The translations under genes and the position numbers were made by a program. From contig JANQJT010000280.1 of assembly GCA_028281485.1 (NCBI GenBank), positions 1-6,307 of the forward strand: 6,307 nucleotides of DNA, in the 5' to 3' direction. The notes beneath the pieces are model-generated. The model saw only the letters and a program-made list of their open reading frames with translations. It ran no database searches and was not told the origin of the DNA. The stretch is from Phycisphaeraceae bacterium. GTDB lineage: Bacteria > Planctomycetota > Phycisphaerae > Phycisphaerales > Zrk34. Of the stretch, positions 1 through 5,921 are shown piece after piece. Each line of letters opens with the position of its first letter. The first letter of the stretch is position 1.

Positions 1-26
1 TTCCCCCCGCCGAAGGCGCCGCCTAA
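1..26 (+). CDS. Possible 3' end of an upstream plus-strand gene (partial)
   Basis: Reading from position 3, the frame gives the residues PPAEGAA and then a TAA stop at 24-26. The codons (GCC, GGC, CCC) end in C, matching the codon choice of the other plus-strand gene in the window. A plus-oriented hairpin plus T-run terminator follows 26 bases after the stop, which is what one expects after a gene entering from the left. Eight codons are too few to identify a product, and chance is not excluded because any stop in this frame would look the same. The function is unknown. Confidence 0.4.
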
Positions 27-52
27 CTCCCATCACAAATCGAAACCACCCG

Positions 53-75
53 CCGGCCCAAACGGGCCGGTTTTT
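53..75 (+). terminator. Intrinsic (Rho-independent) terminator
   Basis: A perfect 7-bp GC-only stem, CCGGCCC (53-59) with GGGCCGG (64-70), encloses the 4-base loop AAAC. It is followed at once by TTTTT (71-75) and then CTTT. This is the textbook arrangement for a transcript running left to right, so it most likely ends the gene whose stop is at 24-26. Read on the minus strand, the bases after the stem (GGTGGTTTCG) are only weakly T-rich, so it would be a poor terminator for the convergent MATE gene, whose stop codon is only a few bases away at 78-80. Confidence 0.75.
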
Positions 76-77
76 CT

Positions 78-1532
78 TTACACCCTCACCCGCGCCCAGC
101 CGCCGTGCAGGAACCGCCACAAGAACAACCCACCCCGCAGCGTCAGCTCTCCCGACAGCACTACCCATATCCCCTCCAGACCGTACCCCAGGTGAATCCC
201 CACCAGCCACGTCAGCGGCAACCGCACACCAAACGTCGACCCGTACGTCATCCACATCGTCGTCTTCGTATCCCCCGCGCCGCGCAGCGCACCGCTGAGC
301 ACCAGGAAGAACGCAAACCCCAGCTGCGCCCAACCCGCGTGGAAAATCAACGGCGGCACGTCCGTCAGGAACGGCTCCTGGTCCGTGAAGACCCACGTCA
401 GCGTCGCCGGTATCGTCATCATCAACACGCCCAGCGACACCATGATCGCCACCGTGTAACCCGTCGCCACCCACGTCGCACGCTTCGCCGATTGGACATC
501 CCCCACCCCCAGGTACTGGCCCACAATCGTCGCCGCCGCGATGTTAAACCCAAACCCCAGCAGAAAGCTGAACGCCTCGATGCGTATCCCCACGATCTGC
601 GATCCCATCGGCGACTCGTTCAAACCCAACTTCGCCAGGTAACCCACCATCACCACCACCAGCAGGTTCCCGCCCCAGTGCCCCACGTTCTCGATCAGCG
701 ACGGCACGCCCACCCGCAGCAGCCTGCCCAACATCTCACGCTGCGGCTTCAGGTTCGGCAGATGCAAACGAATCCCACCCCGACCCCTCTGCAACAACCC
801 CCACATCACCACCGATCCCACCACCCACGCCACCATCGTCCCGATCGCGATCCCGCGGAACCCCACGCCGAAACCCAGCACCAGCACCACGCTCACCAGC
901 GTGTTGACCACGTTCACCAGCAACATCACGAAAAACGGGCTGCGCGTATCGCCCGCACCCCGCAGGCACGCCGCACCAATGAAGATCACCGCCCGGCACG
1001 GCGCAACCAGCGCCAGGTACCGCAGGTACAGCGTGCAGAACGCCAGCGCATCACCCTCCAGCGACGTGATCAAACCCAGGTACGGAGCCGTCACCCAGAA
1101 CAAAACCGCGTTCGCCAGCCCCCACACAAACGCCAGGTACATCGACTGCCCCAGCGCATCGTCCGCCTTGGAGTACTCCGCCCGCGCCACGTGCCGCGCG
1201 ATAATCGCCGTCGACCCCACACCCACCGCGCCCTGCAACAACCCCATCAACCACAGCATGTAACCCGACGTGCCGATCGCCTCCATCGCCGCCGGCACCA
1301 TCCGGCCCGCCAGGATCGTGTCCACCGTCCCGATCAGCGCCCCCAGCAACTGCTCCAGCATCGGCCACATCGCCAACGCCAACACCATCTTCCACATCGG
1401 CAGATGCGTCGGCAGACCCGCCGGCCCCGTCGACATCGGCTGACTCGTCGGCTCAACCGCCGGCTCGCACGCGTCGAGCCCCACGCCACCGTTCATCTCA
1501 ATGTCTTCACTCACCTGCGTCACGCGTCTCAT
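78..1532 (-). CDS. MATE family multidrug/cation-coupled efflux transporter
   Basis: This is an inner-membrane antiporter of the MATE (NorM/DinF-like) family, which exports drugs or metabolites in exchange for Na+ or H+. With the ATG at 1532 it has 484 residues, close to the family norm of about 450-480 once the hydrophilic first ~45 residues are set aside. Hydrophobic segments suggest the usual 12 helices in two homologous halves. The halves show it directly: LRGAGDT occurs at about 190-196 and again at 416-422. VDTILAG (about 70-76) in the first helix carries the Asp at the place of the cation-binding Asp of NorM. VGQYLGVGD (about 337-345) matches the second-half loop. The open frame extends to a GTG at 1559, but no ribosome site precedes that codon and a TACAAT box lies inside the extension, so the ATG at 1532 is preferred; an ATG at 1496 is also possible. 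The gene lies 94 bp after mraY on the same strand. The substrate cannot be told. Confidence 0.9.
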   Translation of the reverse strand: MRRVTQVSEDIEMNGGVGLDACEPAVEPTSQPMSTGPAGLPTHLPMWKMVLALAMWPMLEQLLGALIGTVDTILAGRMVPAAMEAIGTSGYMLWLMGLLQGAVGVGSTAIIARHVARAEYSKADDALGQSMYLAFVWGLANAVLFWVTAPYLGLITSLEGDALAFCTLYLRYLALVAPCRAVIFIGAACLRGAGDTRSPFFVMLLVNVVNTLVSVVLVLGFGVGFRGIAIGTMVAWVVGSVVMWGLLQRGRGGIRLHLPNLKPQREMLGRLLRVGVPSLIENVGHWGGNLLVVVMVGYLAKLGLNESPMGSQIVGIRIEAFSFLLGFGFNIAAATIVGQYLGVGDVQSAKRATWVATGYTVAIMVSLGVLMMTIPATLTWVFTDQEPFLTDVPPLIFHAGWAQLGFAFFLVLSGALRGAGDTKTTMWMTYGSTFGVRLPLTWLVGIHLGYGLEGIWVVLSGELTLRGGLFLWRFLHGGWARVRV

Positions 1533-1547
1533 CCTTGAAAGCCCGCG

Positions 1548-1553
1548 ATTGTA
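1548..1553 (-). promoter_or_regulatory. Possible -10 box upstream of the MATE gene
   Basis: On the minus strand this reads TACAAT, five of six bases matching the sigma70 -10 consensus, 15 bases before the ATG at 1532. No convincing -35 box lies 16-18 bases further upstream; TTGGGC is present but only 11 bases away. If active, it would give a very short leader, and the MATE gene could be transcribed separately from mraY. It is weak evidence on its own. Confidence 0.2.
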
Positions 1554-1626
1554 GCGCACCGCACGCCCAATCGCTATGAGACGATCCTCAGACCCACCCG
1601 TTACACCATTTAGAGGAAATCTCCCG

Positions 1627-2832
1627 CTAACGCAGCTTGATCGTCGCCAACGCCACCACCGCCATCAACGCCGTCATCAGCCAAAAACGCACCACCACCT
1701 GCTGCTCGCTCCACCCCGACAGATGAAAGTGGTAATGGATCGGCGCGCACCGGAAGATACGAGACCCCTTGCTCAGCTTGAAATACCCCACCTGCACGAT
1801 CACGCTCAACGCCTCCGCCACCAGCACCGCGCCGATCAGGATCAACAAGAGCTCCTGCCGGATCACCACCGCGATGTAACCGATCAGCGCACCCAGCGGC
1901 AACGAACCCGTGTCCCCCATAAACACCTGCGCCGGGTGACAGTTGAACCACAGGAACCCCAGGCACGCGCCGCTCATCGCCCCCGCCACGATCGCCAGCT
2001 CGCTCGAATACGGCACGTAAGGCACCAGCAGATACTTCGCCCACTCCTCGATCCCCGCGATCAGACACAACACCAAAAACGCCAGGCTCACCACGATCAT
2101 CACGCCGCTCAGCAACCCGTCCATCCCGTCCGTCAGGTTCGTCGCGTTCGAAAACCCGCTGATCATCAGAAGCGTCAAGATCCCAAACGACCACGGCCCC
2201 AGCACGATCAACGCCGGGTTCTCCACGCCCGTCCCCGGCATCCACGTCCGCTGGAACGGCAGGTTCAAGATGTGCGTCATGTTCGGCGTCTCCTGCGGAA
2301 GGTTCTCCGCCAACGCCTGCTGATACGTGTACTCCCCGTGGTGATGAATAAAAAGCCCCAGCACCAGCGCCCAGCCGATCTGGAACACAAACTTCTCCCA
2401 CGCCCGCAACCCCTCCCGGTCGTTCGGGTTTCGCCGCTGACTCGTTAGCTTCAGCCAGTCGTCCATCGCCCCCAGCCCCGCGTACAACACCAGGCACACC
2501 AGCGCCATCTGCACGTAGAACTCCGTGATGTTCGCCAGCAGCAGCGTCGCGATCCCGATCGCCACCACCACCAACACACCGCCCATCGTCGGCGTCGCCG
2601 CCTTCTGACGCATCAAACGATTCAGGTCCGAGTGATTGAACTCCGGGTTGTCCCCGATCTTCAGCTTCAGCAGCTTCCGGATCGTCCACTTGCCCGAACC
2701 CACCACCACAGCGAACGCCAATATCGCCGCCGCCACCGCCCGGAACGTGTCTTGGTACACGAACACACGCAGGAATCCCAGGCCGATTCCCTCCAGCCAC
2801 TGCTCCATCCATTGGATCAACAAGTAAATCAT
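1627..2832 (-). CDS. mraY: Phospho-N-acetylmuramoyl-pentapeptide-transferase (lipid I synthase)
   Basis: This is an integral membrane enzyme that transfers phospho-MurNAc-pentapeptide from UDP to undecaprenyl phosphate, making lipid I. Family motifs appear in order: TPTMGG (80-85), the Asp pair in GAMDDW (D124, D125, equivalent to D115/D116 of E. coli), NATNLTDGMDGL (229-240), FNCHPAQVFMGDTGS (296-310, with D307 at the site of catalytic D267), and APIHYHFHLSGW (363-374). At 401 residues it is longer than the usual ~320-360. The extra length is mainly a hydrophilic, presumably periplasmic loop at about 163-207 that starts with HHHGEY. The usual HHH triplet near the end is HYH here (H366, Y367, H368). 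The ATG at 2832 is clear, though its ribosome site is weak. The gene follows murF by 46 bp and probably shares its transcript. Confidence 0.97.
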   Translation of the reverse strand: MIYLLIQWMEQWLEGIGLGFLRVFVYQDTFRAVAAAILAFAVVVGSGKWTIRKLLKLKIGDNPEFNHSDLNRLMRQKAATPTMGGVLVVVAIGIATLLLANITEFYVQMALVCLVLYAGLGAMDDWLKLTSQRRNPNDREGLRAWEKFVFQIGWALVLGLFIHHHGEYTYQQALAENLPQETPNMTHILNLPFQRTWMPGTGVENPALIVLGPWSFGILTLLMISGFSNATNLTDGMDGLLSGVMIVVSLAFLVLCLIAGIEEWAKYLLVPYVPYSSELAIVAGAMSGACLGFLWFNCHPAQVFMGDTGSLPLGALIGYIAVVIRQELLLILIGAVLVAEALSVIVQVGYFKLSKGSRIFRCAPIHYHFHLSGWSEQQVVVRFWLMTALMAVVALATIKLR

Positions 2833-2840
2833 GCGCGCCC

Positions 2841-2870
2841 GTTATACCAAGCTTTACCCTCTACTGGCAT
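2841..2870 (-). promoter_or_regulatory. Candidate internal promoter ahead of mraY
   Basis: On the minus strand ATGCCA (2865-2870, four of six matches to TTGACA) is followed after 18 bases by TATAAC (2841-2846, five of six matches to TATAAT). The pair fills the 46-bp gap between the murF stop and the mraY start and would leave almost no leader. AT-rich boxes stand out in this GC-rich sequence, but a pair this loose can arise by chance. Confidence 0.25.
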
Positions 2871-2878
2871 CTCATCGG

Positions 2879-4258
2879 CTATCCGCCCCCGATCCGTGCT
2901 CTTATCGCCTGCCCGCACCGCTCCAGACCCATCCCACGCGACCCCTTCAACAACACCACGTCCCCCGCGCCCACCATCGCCGCCACCCGATCACACACCG
3001 CCTCGTCCAGCGTCGCCGCTCGGATCAACTGCCCCGCGTAGCCCCCGCCGATCATCGCCTCGCCCGCCTCGCGCATCAACGGTCCGATCAACACCACCAC
3101 ATCGATCCCGCTCCCACCCAATCGCTGACCCAACTCCCGATGCACGCCCAACCCGTGATCCCCCATCTCCAGCATGTCCCCCAGCACCGCCACCCGCTTC
3201 CCCTCACACGCCCGCGCCTTCAACACGTCGATCGCCGCCCCCATCGACTCCGGGTTCGCGTTGTACGCACCGTTCAACACCGTCACCCCGCCCACCTCCT
3301 GCACACTCATCCGCATCGCCGCCCCCCGCACCCCGCCAAGCCCCTTGCGAATCTCCTCCACACTCAGCCCCATCGTCTGACCCACGCCCACCGCCGCCAG
3401 CGCATTGGTCGCGTTGTGCGCACCCTCCATCGCTAGCTCATAATCATCACACCCGTTGACCGTGAACCGCACCCGTCCCCCCTCCGTCTCACACGCCGTC
3501 AGCTGCAAATCGCACCCCGCCCGCGCCCCGAACCGCACCACACCCGCCATCCCCTCCACGTATGGCTCAAGCAGCGCCGAATCCCCATTCACGATCGACA
3601 CCCCGCGGGCGCGCACACACCCCAGCAGCGCCGCCTTCTCCGCCGCCACACCCTCCACCGTCCCCAGCTTCTCCAGGTGACTCCTGCCCACCATCGTGAT
3701 CACCGCGATATCCGGCTCAACCATCGCTCCCAGTTCCGCCACCTCACCCGGCGCGTTCGTCCCGATCTCCACCACCACGTATTCACTATCCGTCGGCGCA
3801 TTCAACAGCGTCAACGGTACACCGATTTCATTATTAAAACTCTTCTCCGCCGCATGCCCCCGGAAACGCACACCCAACACCGCGTCCACCATCTGCTTCG
3901 TCGTCGTCTTCCCCGCCGACCCCGTGATCGCGATCACCTTCCCACCCAGCGCCTGCCGATACGCCTTCGCCATACGACCCATCGCCGCAACCGTATCCTC
4001 CACCAACATCACCGCGCCCCCAGCCCCCGGATCGACATCCTCCCGATCGATCATCAACACCGCCGCGCCCCGCGCCGTCGCCTGCTCCAGGTATTCATGA
4101 CCATCGAAACGCTCCCCACGTATCGCCGCAAACACCTGTCCCGCCTCGATCGTGCGGCTGTCCGTGCTCACACCGAACACATCCACCTCACTACTCAGTC
4201 CGCGCAACCACCGTCCACCCGCCGCCTCACACAGGTTGTCCAGCGTCCAGAAGCTCAA
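2879..4258 (-). CDS. murF: UDP-N-acetylmuramoyl-tripeptide--D-alanyl-D-alanine ligase
   Basis: This cytoplasmic ATP-dependent Mur ligase adds D-Ala-D-Ala to UDP-MurNAc-tripeptide, the last cytoplasmic step before MraY. At 459 residues it has the family's normal length and the three-domain order. The N-terminal UDP-substrate domain carries STDSR (31-35) and the FDGHEYL stretch (51-57). The central ATPase domain has the P-loop TGSAGKTTTK (112-121), FNNEIGVPLTLL (141-152), VVEIGTNAPGEVAEL (162-176) and HLEKLGTVEGVAAEK (194-208). The C-terminal domain has AYNANPESM (331-339), VLGDMLEMG (358-366) and LLKGSRGMGLE (436-446). The start codon is TTG, supported by a near-perfect GGAGG 7 bases before it. 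It overlaps the murE stop by four bases (TTGA), so translation of the two genes is probably coupled. AYNANP is preceded by NG where many homologues have an acidic pair. Confidence 0.97.
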   Translation of the reverse strand: MSFWTLDNLCEAAGGRWLRGLSSEVDVFGVSTDSRTIEAGQVFAAIRGERFDGHEYLEQATARGAAVLMIDREDVDPGAGGAVMLVEDTVAAMGRMAKAYRQALGGKVIAITGSAGKTTTKQMVDAVLGVRFRGHAAEKSFNNEIGVPLTLLNAPTDSEYVVVEIGTNAPGEVAELGAMVEPDIAVITMVGRSHLEKLGTVEGVAAEKAALLGCVRARGVSIVNGDSALLEPYVEGMAGVVRFGARAGCDLQLTACETEGGRVRFTVNGCDDYELAMEGAHNATNALAAVGVGQTMGLSVEEIRKGLGGVRGAAMRMSVQEVGGVTVLNGAYNANPESMGAAIDVLKARACEGKRVAVLGDMLEMGDHGLGVHRELGQRLGGSGIDVVVLIGPLMREAGEAMIGGGYAGQLIRAATLDEAVCDRVAAMVGAGDVVLLKGSRGMGLERCGQAIRARIGGG

Positions 4259-5730
4259 CGCAAACCCTCCAACACACCCCGCGCCACCTCCCGATCGTCC
4301 AAATGAATCTTCTGCGTCCCGATGATCTGGTAATCCTCGTGCCCCTTGCCCGCCAGCAGCACGACATCACCCGCCTCCGCGTCACGAATGATATTCTCGA
4401 TCGCTTCCGCCCGATCCTCGATCCGCCGCACCCGCACGCGATCCGCTTCGCTCACACCCCCCATGATCGCATCGATGATCGCGCTCGGCTTCTCCGTCCG
4501 CGGGTTGTCGCTCGTCACCACCACCGCGTCCGCCAACCCGCACGCCGCCTCCGCCATACGCGGCCGCTTGGTCATATCCCGATCACCCCCACAACCGAAC
4601 AACACGCGCAGCTTCGCCCCATCCGGCACGACCGGCCGAAGCGCCCGCAGCACATTCCGCAACGCATCATCCGTGTGCGCGTAATCCACCAGCACCGTGA
4701 ACGCATCATCCCTCTCGCTCACACGCTCCAATCTCCCGGGCGCGCCGCGTAGCGACGCGATCGCCTCCGACCAATCCTCCAACCCAACCCCGCACGCACT
4801 CGTCGCCCCCAGCGCACCAAGCAGGTTGTAAACGTTGTGTTCCCCGAGCATCCCCAGCGTCACCTCACCGCCCACGCCGTCAAACCCCTCCAGCCTTGCA
4901 CGCGTCCCATCCGTTCCCACACCGCACAGCTGCGCCCGCCAACGCGTCCCCTCACGCTCATCCCCCAGCCCGAACCCCATCACGTGCGCCGATGACACAT
5001 CCACCATCCGCTCACACCACGGATCGTCCAGGTTCACCACGTGCGCCTTCGATCGCGCAAGCAGCTTCGCCTTCGCCTGCGCGTACGCCTCCATCGACCC
5101 GTGATAATCCAGGTGGTCGCCCGTCAGGTTCGTGAACACCGCAACATCAAAATCCAGCGCGTCACACCTTCCCTGGTCCAGCGCATGGCTCGACGCCTCC
5201 ATCACGCACGCTTCGCACCCGCTGTCTACCATCCGCGCCAGCGCCCGGCTGATCTCGCACGCGCCCGGCGTCGTCAGCTCAGCAACTCGGCTCTCCACCC
5301 CGTCATCGATCTCCACCGTCGTCATCATCCCGCACTTCACACCCGCCGCGCCCATCAGGTGGCGCACCATGTACGCCACCGTCGTCTTCCCGTTCGTCCC
5401 CGTCACACCGATCAACTTCAACTGTTCGGAAGGGCGGTCGTAGAACCGCTCCGCCACCTCAGCCGTGATCGCGCCCGGCTCATCGATCGTCCACCACGAC
5501 ACACCCTCGCCCCCAACCCCCGGGTGCGTCGAGATCACCGCCGCCGCGCCCCGCTCGATCGCGTCCGCCACGTACCGCTGCCCGTCCTTCGCCGTCCCAC
5601 GCCGCGCGATAAACAGGTTCCCCGCCGCCACGCGCCGGCTGTCGTCCGTGACCCCCGTCAGCACCACCTCACGCGGACCCGACACGTGGCTCAATCCCAA
5701 ACCCGAGATAATCTGGTCAAGCTCTTTCAC
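4255..5730 (-). CDS. murE: UDP-N-acetylmuramoyl-L-alanyl-D-glutamate--2,6-diaminopimelate ligase
   Basis: This cytoplasmic ATP-dependent Mur ligase adds meso-diaminopimelate to UDP-MurNAc-L-Ala-D-Glu. With the start chosen here (GTG at 5730) it has 491 residues, normal for the family. Motifs in order: GVTDDSRRVAAGNLF (about 26-40), the P-loop GVTGTNGKTT (108-117), TTPGA (153-157), MEASSHALDQGR (177-188), TNLTGDHLDYHG (200-211), YAQAKAKLL with K220 at the carbamylated lysine site, EHNVYNLLGA (297-306), DYAHTDDALRNVL (349-361), GCGGDRD (379-385), DNPR (408-411) and AGKGHEDYQ (460-468). DNPR is the motif that selects meso-DAP over lysine. The frame extends to a TTG at 5796, but those 22 extra residues do not resemble MurE and their DNA holds repeats. 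The GTG has an AAGGA site 10 bases upstream. The true start is the main uncertainty. Confidence 0.95.
   Translation of the reverse strand: MKELDQIISGLGLSHVSGPREVVLTGVTDDSRRVAAGNLFIARRGTAKDGQRYVADAIERGAAAVISTHPGVGGEGVSWWTIDEPGAITAEVAERFYDRPSEQLKLIGVTGTNGKTTVAYMVRHLMGAAGVKCGMMTTVEIDDGVESRVAELTTPGACEISRALARMVDSGCEACVMEASSHALDQGRCDALDFDVAVFTNLTGDHLDYHGSMEAYAQAKAKLLARSKAHVVNLDDPWCERMVDVSSAHVMGFGLGDEREGTRWRAQLCGVGTDGTRARLEGFDGVGGEVTLGMLGEHNVYNLLGALGATSACGVGLEDWSEAIASLRGAPGRLERVSERDDAFTVLVDYAHTDDALRNVLRALRPVVPDGAKLRVLFGCGGDRDMTKRPRMAEAACGLADAVVVTSDNPRTEKPSAIIDAIMGGVSEADRVRVRRIEDRAEAIENIIRDAEAGDVVLLAGKGHEDYQIIGTQKIHLDDREVARGVLEGLR
4266..4270 (-). promoter_or_regulatory. Strong ribosome binding site of murF, within the end of murE
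   Basis: On the minus strand GGAGG lies 7 bases before the TTG at 4258-4256. This is the best Shine-Dalgarno sequence in the window. It decides the start of murF despite the rare TTG codon, and it lies inside the last codons of murE. Confidence 0.8.
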
Positions 5731-5740
5731 GACCGAACCG

Positions 5741-5745
5741 TCCTT
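5741..5745 (-). promoter_or_regulatory. Probable ribosome binding site of murE
   Basis: On the minus strand AAGGA lies 10 bases before the GTG at 5730-5728, a slightly long but workable spacing. The competing TTG at 5796-5794 has AGGGG 7 bases upstream, which pairs less well with the anti-Shine-Dalgarno sequence. Homology of the N-terminus favours the GTG. Confidence 0.45.
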
Positions 5746-5760
5746 GCTGTCCGTCAGCCA

Positions 5761-5848
5761 CCATCTTATCGGCGATCGCCCACCGATACGCCCCAAGGGA
5801 TAACCCCTATTTGTTCATCCATCTTACCCATTTGGGCGATAATAAGAT
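5761..5848. repeat. Paired short repeats and inverted repeats in the divergent promoter region
   Basis: CCATCTTA occurs at 5761-5768 and again at 5819-5826. Each copy is followed by GGCGAT, after 2 bases in the first (5771-5776) and after 8 bases in the second (5835-5840). The first copy overlaps the palindrome GGCGATCGCC (5771-5780) and an inverted repeat TATCGG (5767-5772) / CCGATA (5783-5788). The second copy forms part of an inverted repeat ATCTTA (5821-5826) / TAAGAT (5843-5848) enclosing CCCA-TT-TGGG. The arrangement could be a pair of regulator sites or RNA structure in the murE leader. No known regulator is recognised. Confidence 0.4.
5839..5844 (-). promoter_or_regulatory. Candidate -10 box of the murE-murF-mraY operon
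   Basis: On the minus strand this reads TATTAT, five of six bases matching the -10 consensus. It is about 110 bases before the preferred murE GTG and about 43 before the alternative TTG. The -35 match is poor (TTAAAG after an 18-base spacer). The location, in the only sizeable gap upstream of the operon, is what makes it plausible. Confidence 0.3.
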
Positions 5849-5877
5849 TGACGACACCGCGACTTTAACGCTAGCAT
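5848..5877 (+). promoter_or_regulatory. Candidate sigma70-type promoter of the divergent sensor-like gene
   Basis: TTGACG (5848-5853, five of six matches to TTGACA) is followed after 18 bases by TAGCAT (5872-5877, four of six matches to TATAAT). Transcription would begin near 5884, leaving a leader of roughly 40 bases before the ATG at 5922. It lies almost back to back with the minus-strand -10 candidate at 5839-5844, so the two directions may compete or share control. Confidence 0.4.
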
Positions 5878-5909
5878 CACACGTTTAGCCTTGAACCGGT
5901 ATCTGATCG

Positions 5910-5914
5910 AAGGA
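5910..5914 (+). promoter_or_regulatory. Ribosome binding site of the sensor-like gene
   Basis: AAGGA lies 7 bases before the ATG at 5922, an ideal spacing. It is the main support for this start codon in a gene that is cut off by the window end. Confidence 0.75.
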
Positions 5915-5921
5915 TTGCTGT

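Noticed and set aside
78..1532. Possibility that the transporter is the lipid II flippase MurJ
   Set aside because: The two LRGAGDT repeats, VDTILAG and roughly 12 helices are classic MATE features; MurJ has 14 helices and different motifs.
105..1538. Long plus-strand open frame opposite the MATE gene
   Set aside because: Its product is a low-complexity Arg/His/Pro/Gln string with no hydrophobic core. It mirrors the codon bias of the real minus-strand gene, which has clear MATE motifs.
1610..2812. 400-residue minus-strand open frame overlapping mraY in another frame
   Set aside because: The product is Gly/Asp/Arg/Ala-rich without family motifs, whereas the mraY frame carries every catalytic motif.
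2632..3459. Plus-strand open frames opposite murF and mraY
   Set aside because: They are Pro/Ser/Arg-rich shadows caused by G-ending codons on the opposite strand and span the end of two real genes.
5771..5780. GGCGATCGCC palindrome resembling the cyanobacterial HIP1 element
   Set aside because: It is the only such site I noticed; HIP1 is recognised by great abundance in cyanobacterial genomes, and nothing else here suggests a cyanobacterium.
5766..5822. 18-codon leader open frame (MDEQIGVIPWGVSVGDRR) ahead of murE on the minus strand
   Set aside because: It lacks a well-spaced ribosome site, has no run of regulatory codons as in attenuation leaders, and is short enough to occur by chance.
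5041..5868. Plus-strand open frame opposite murE running into the intergenic region
   Set aside because: It is Arg/His-rich with no recognisable domain and no ribosome site, and it is fully explained as the complement of murE.
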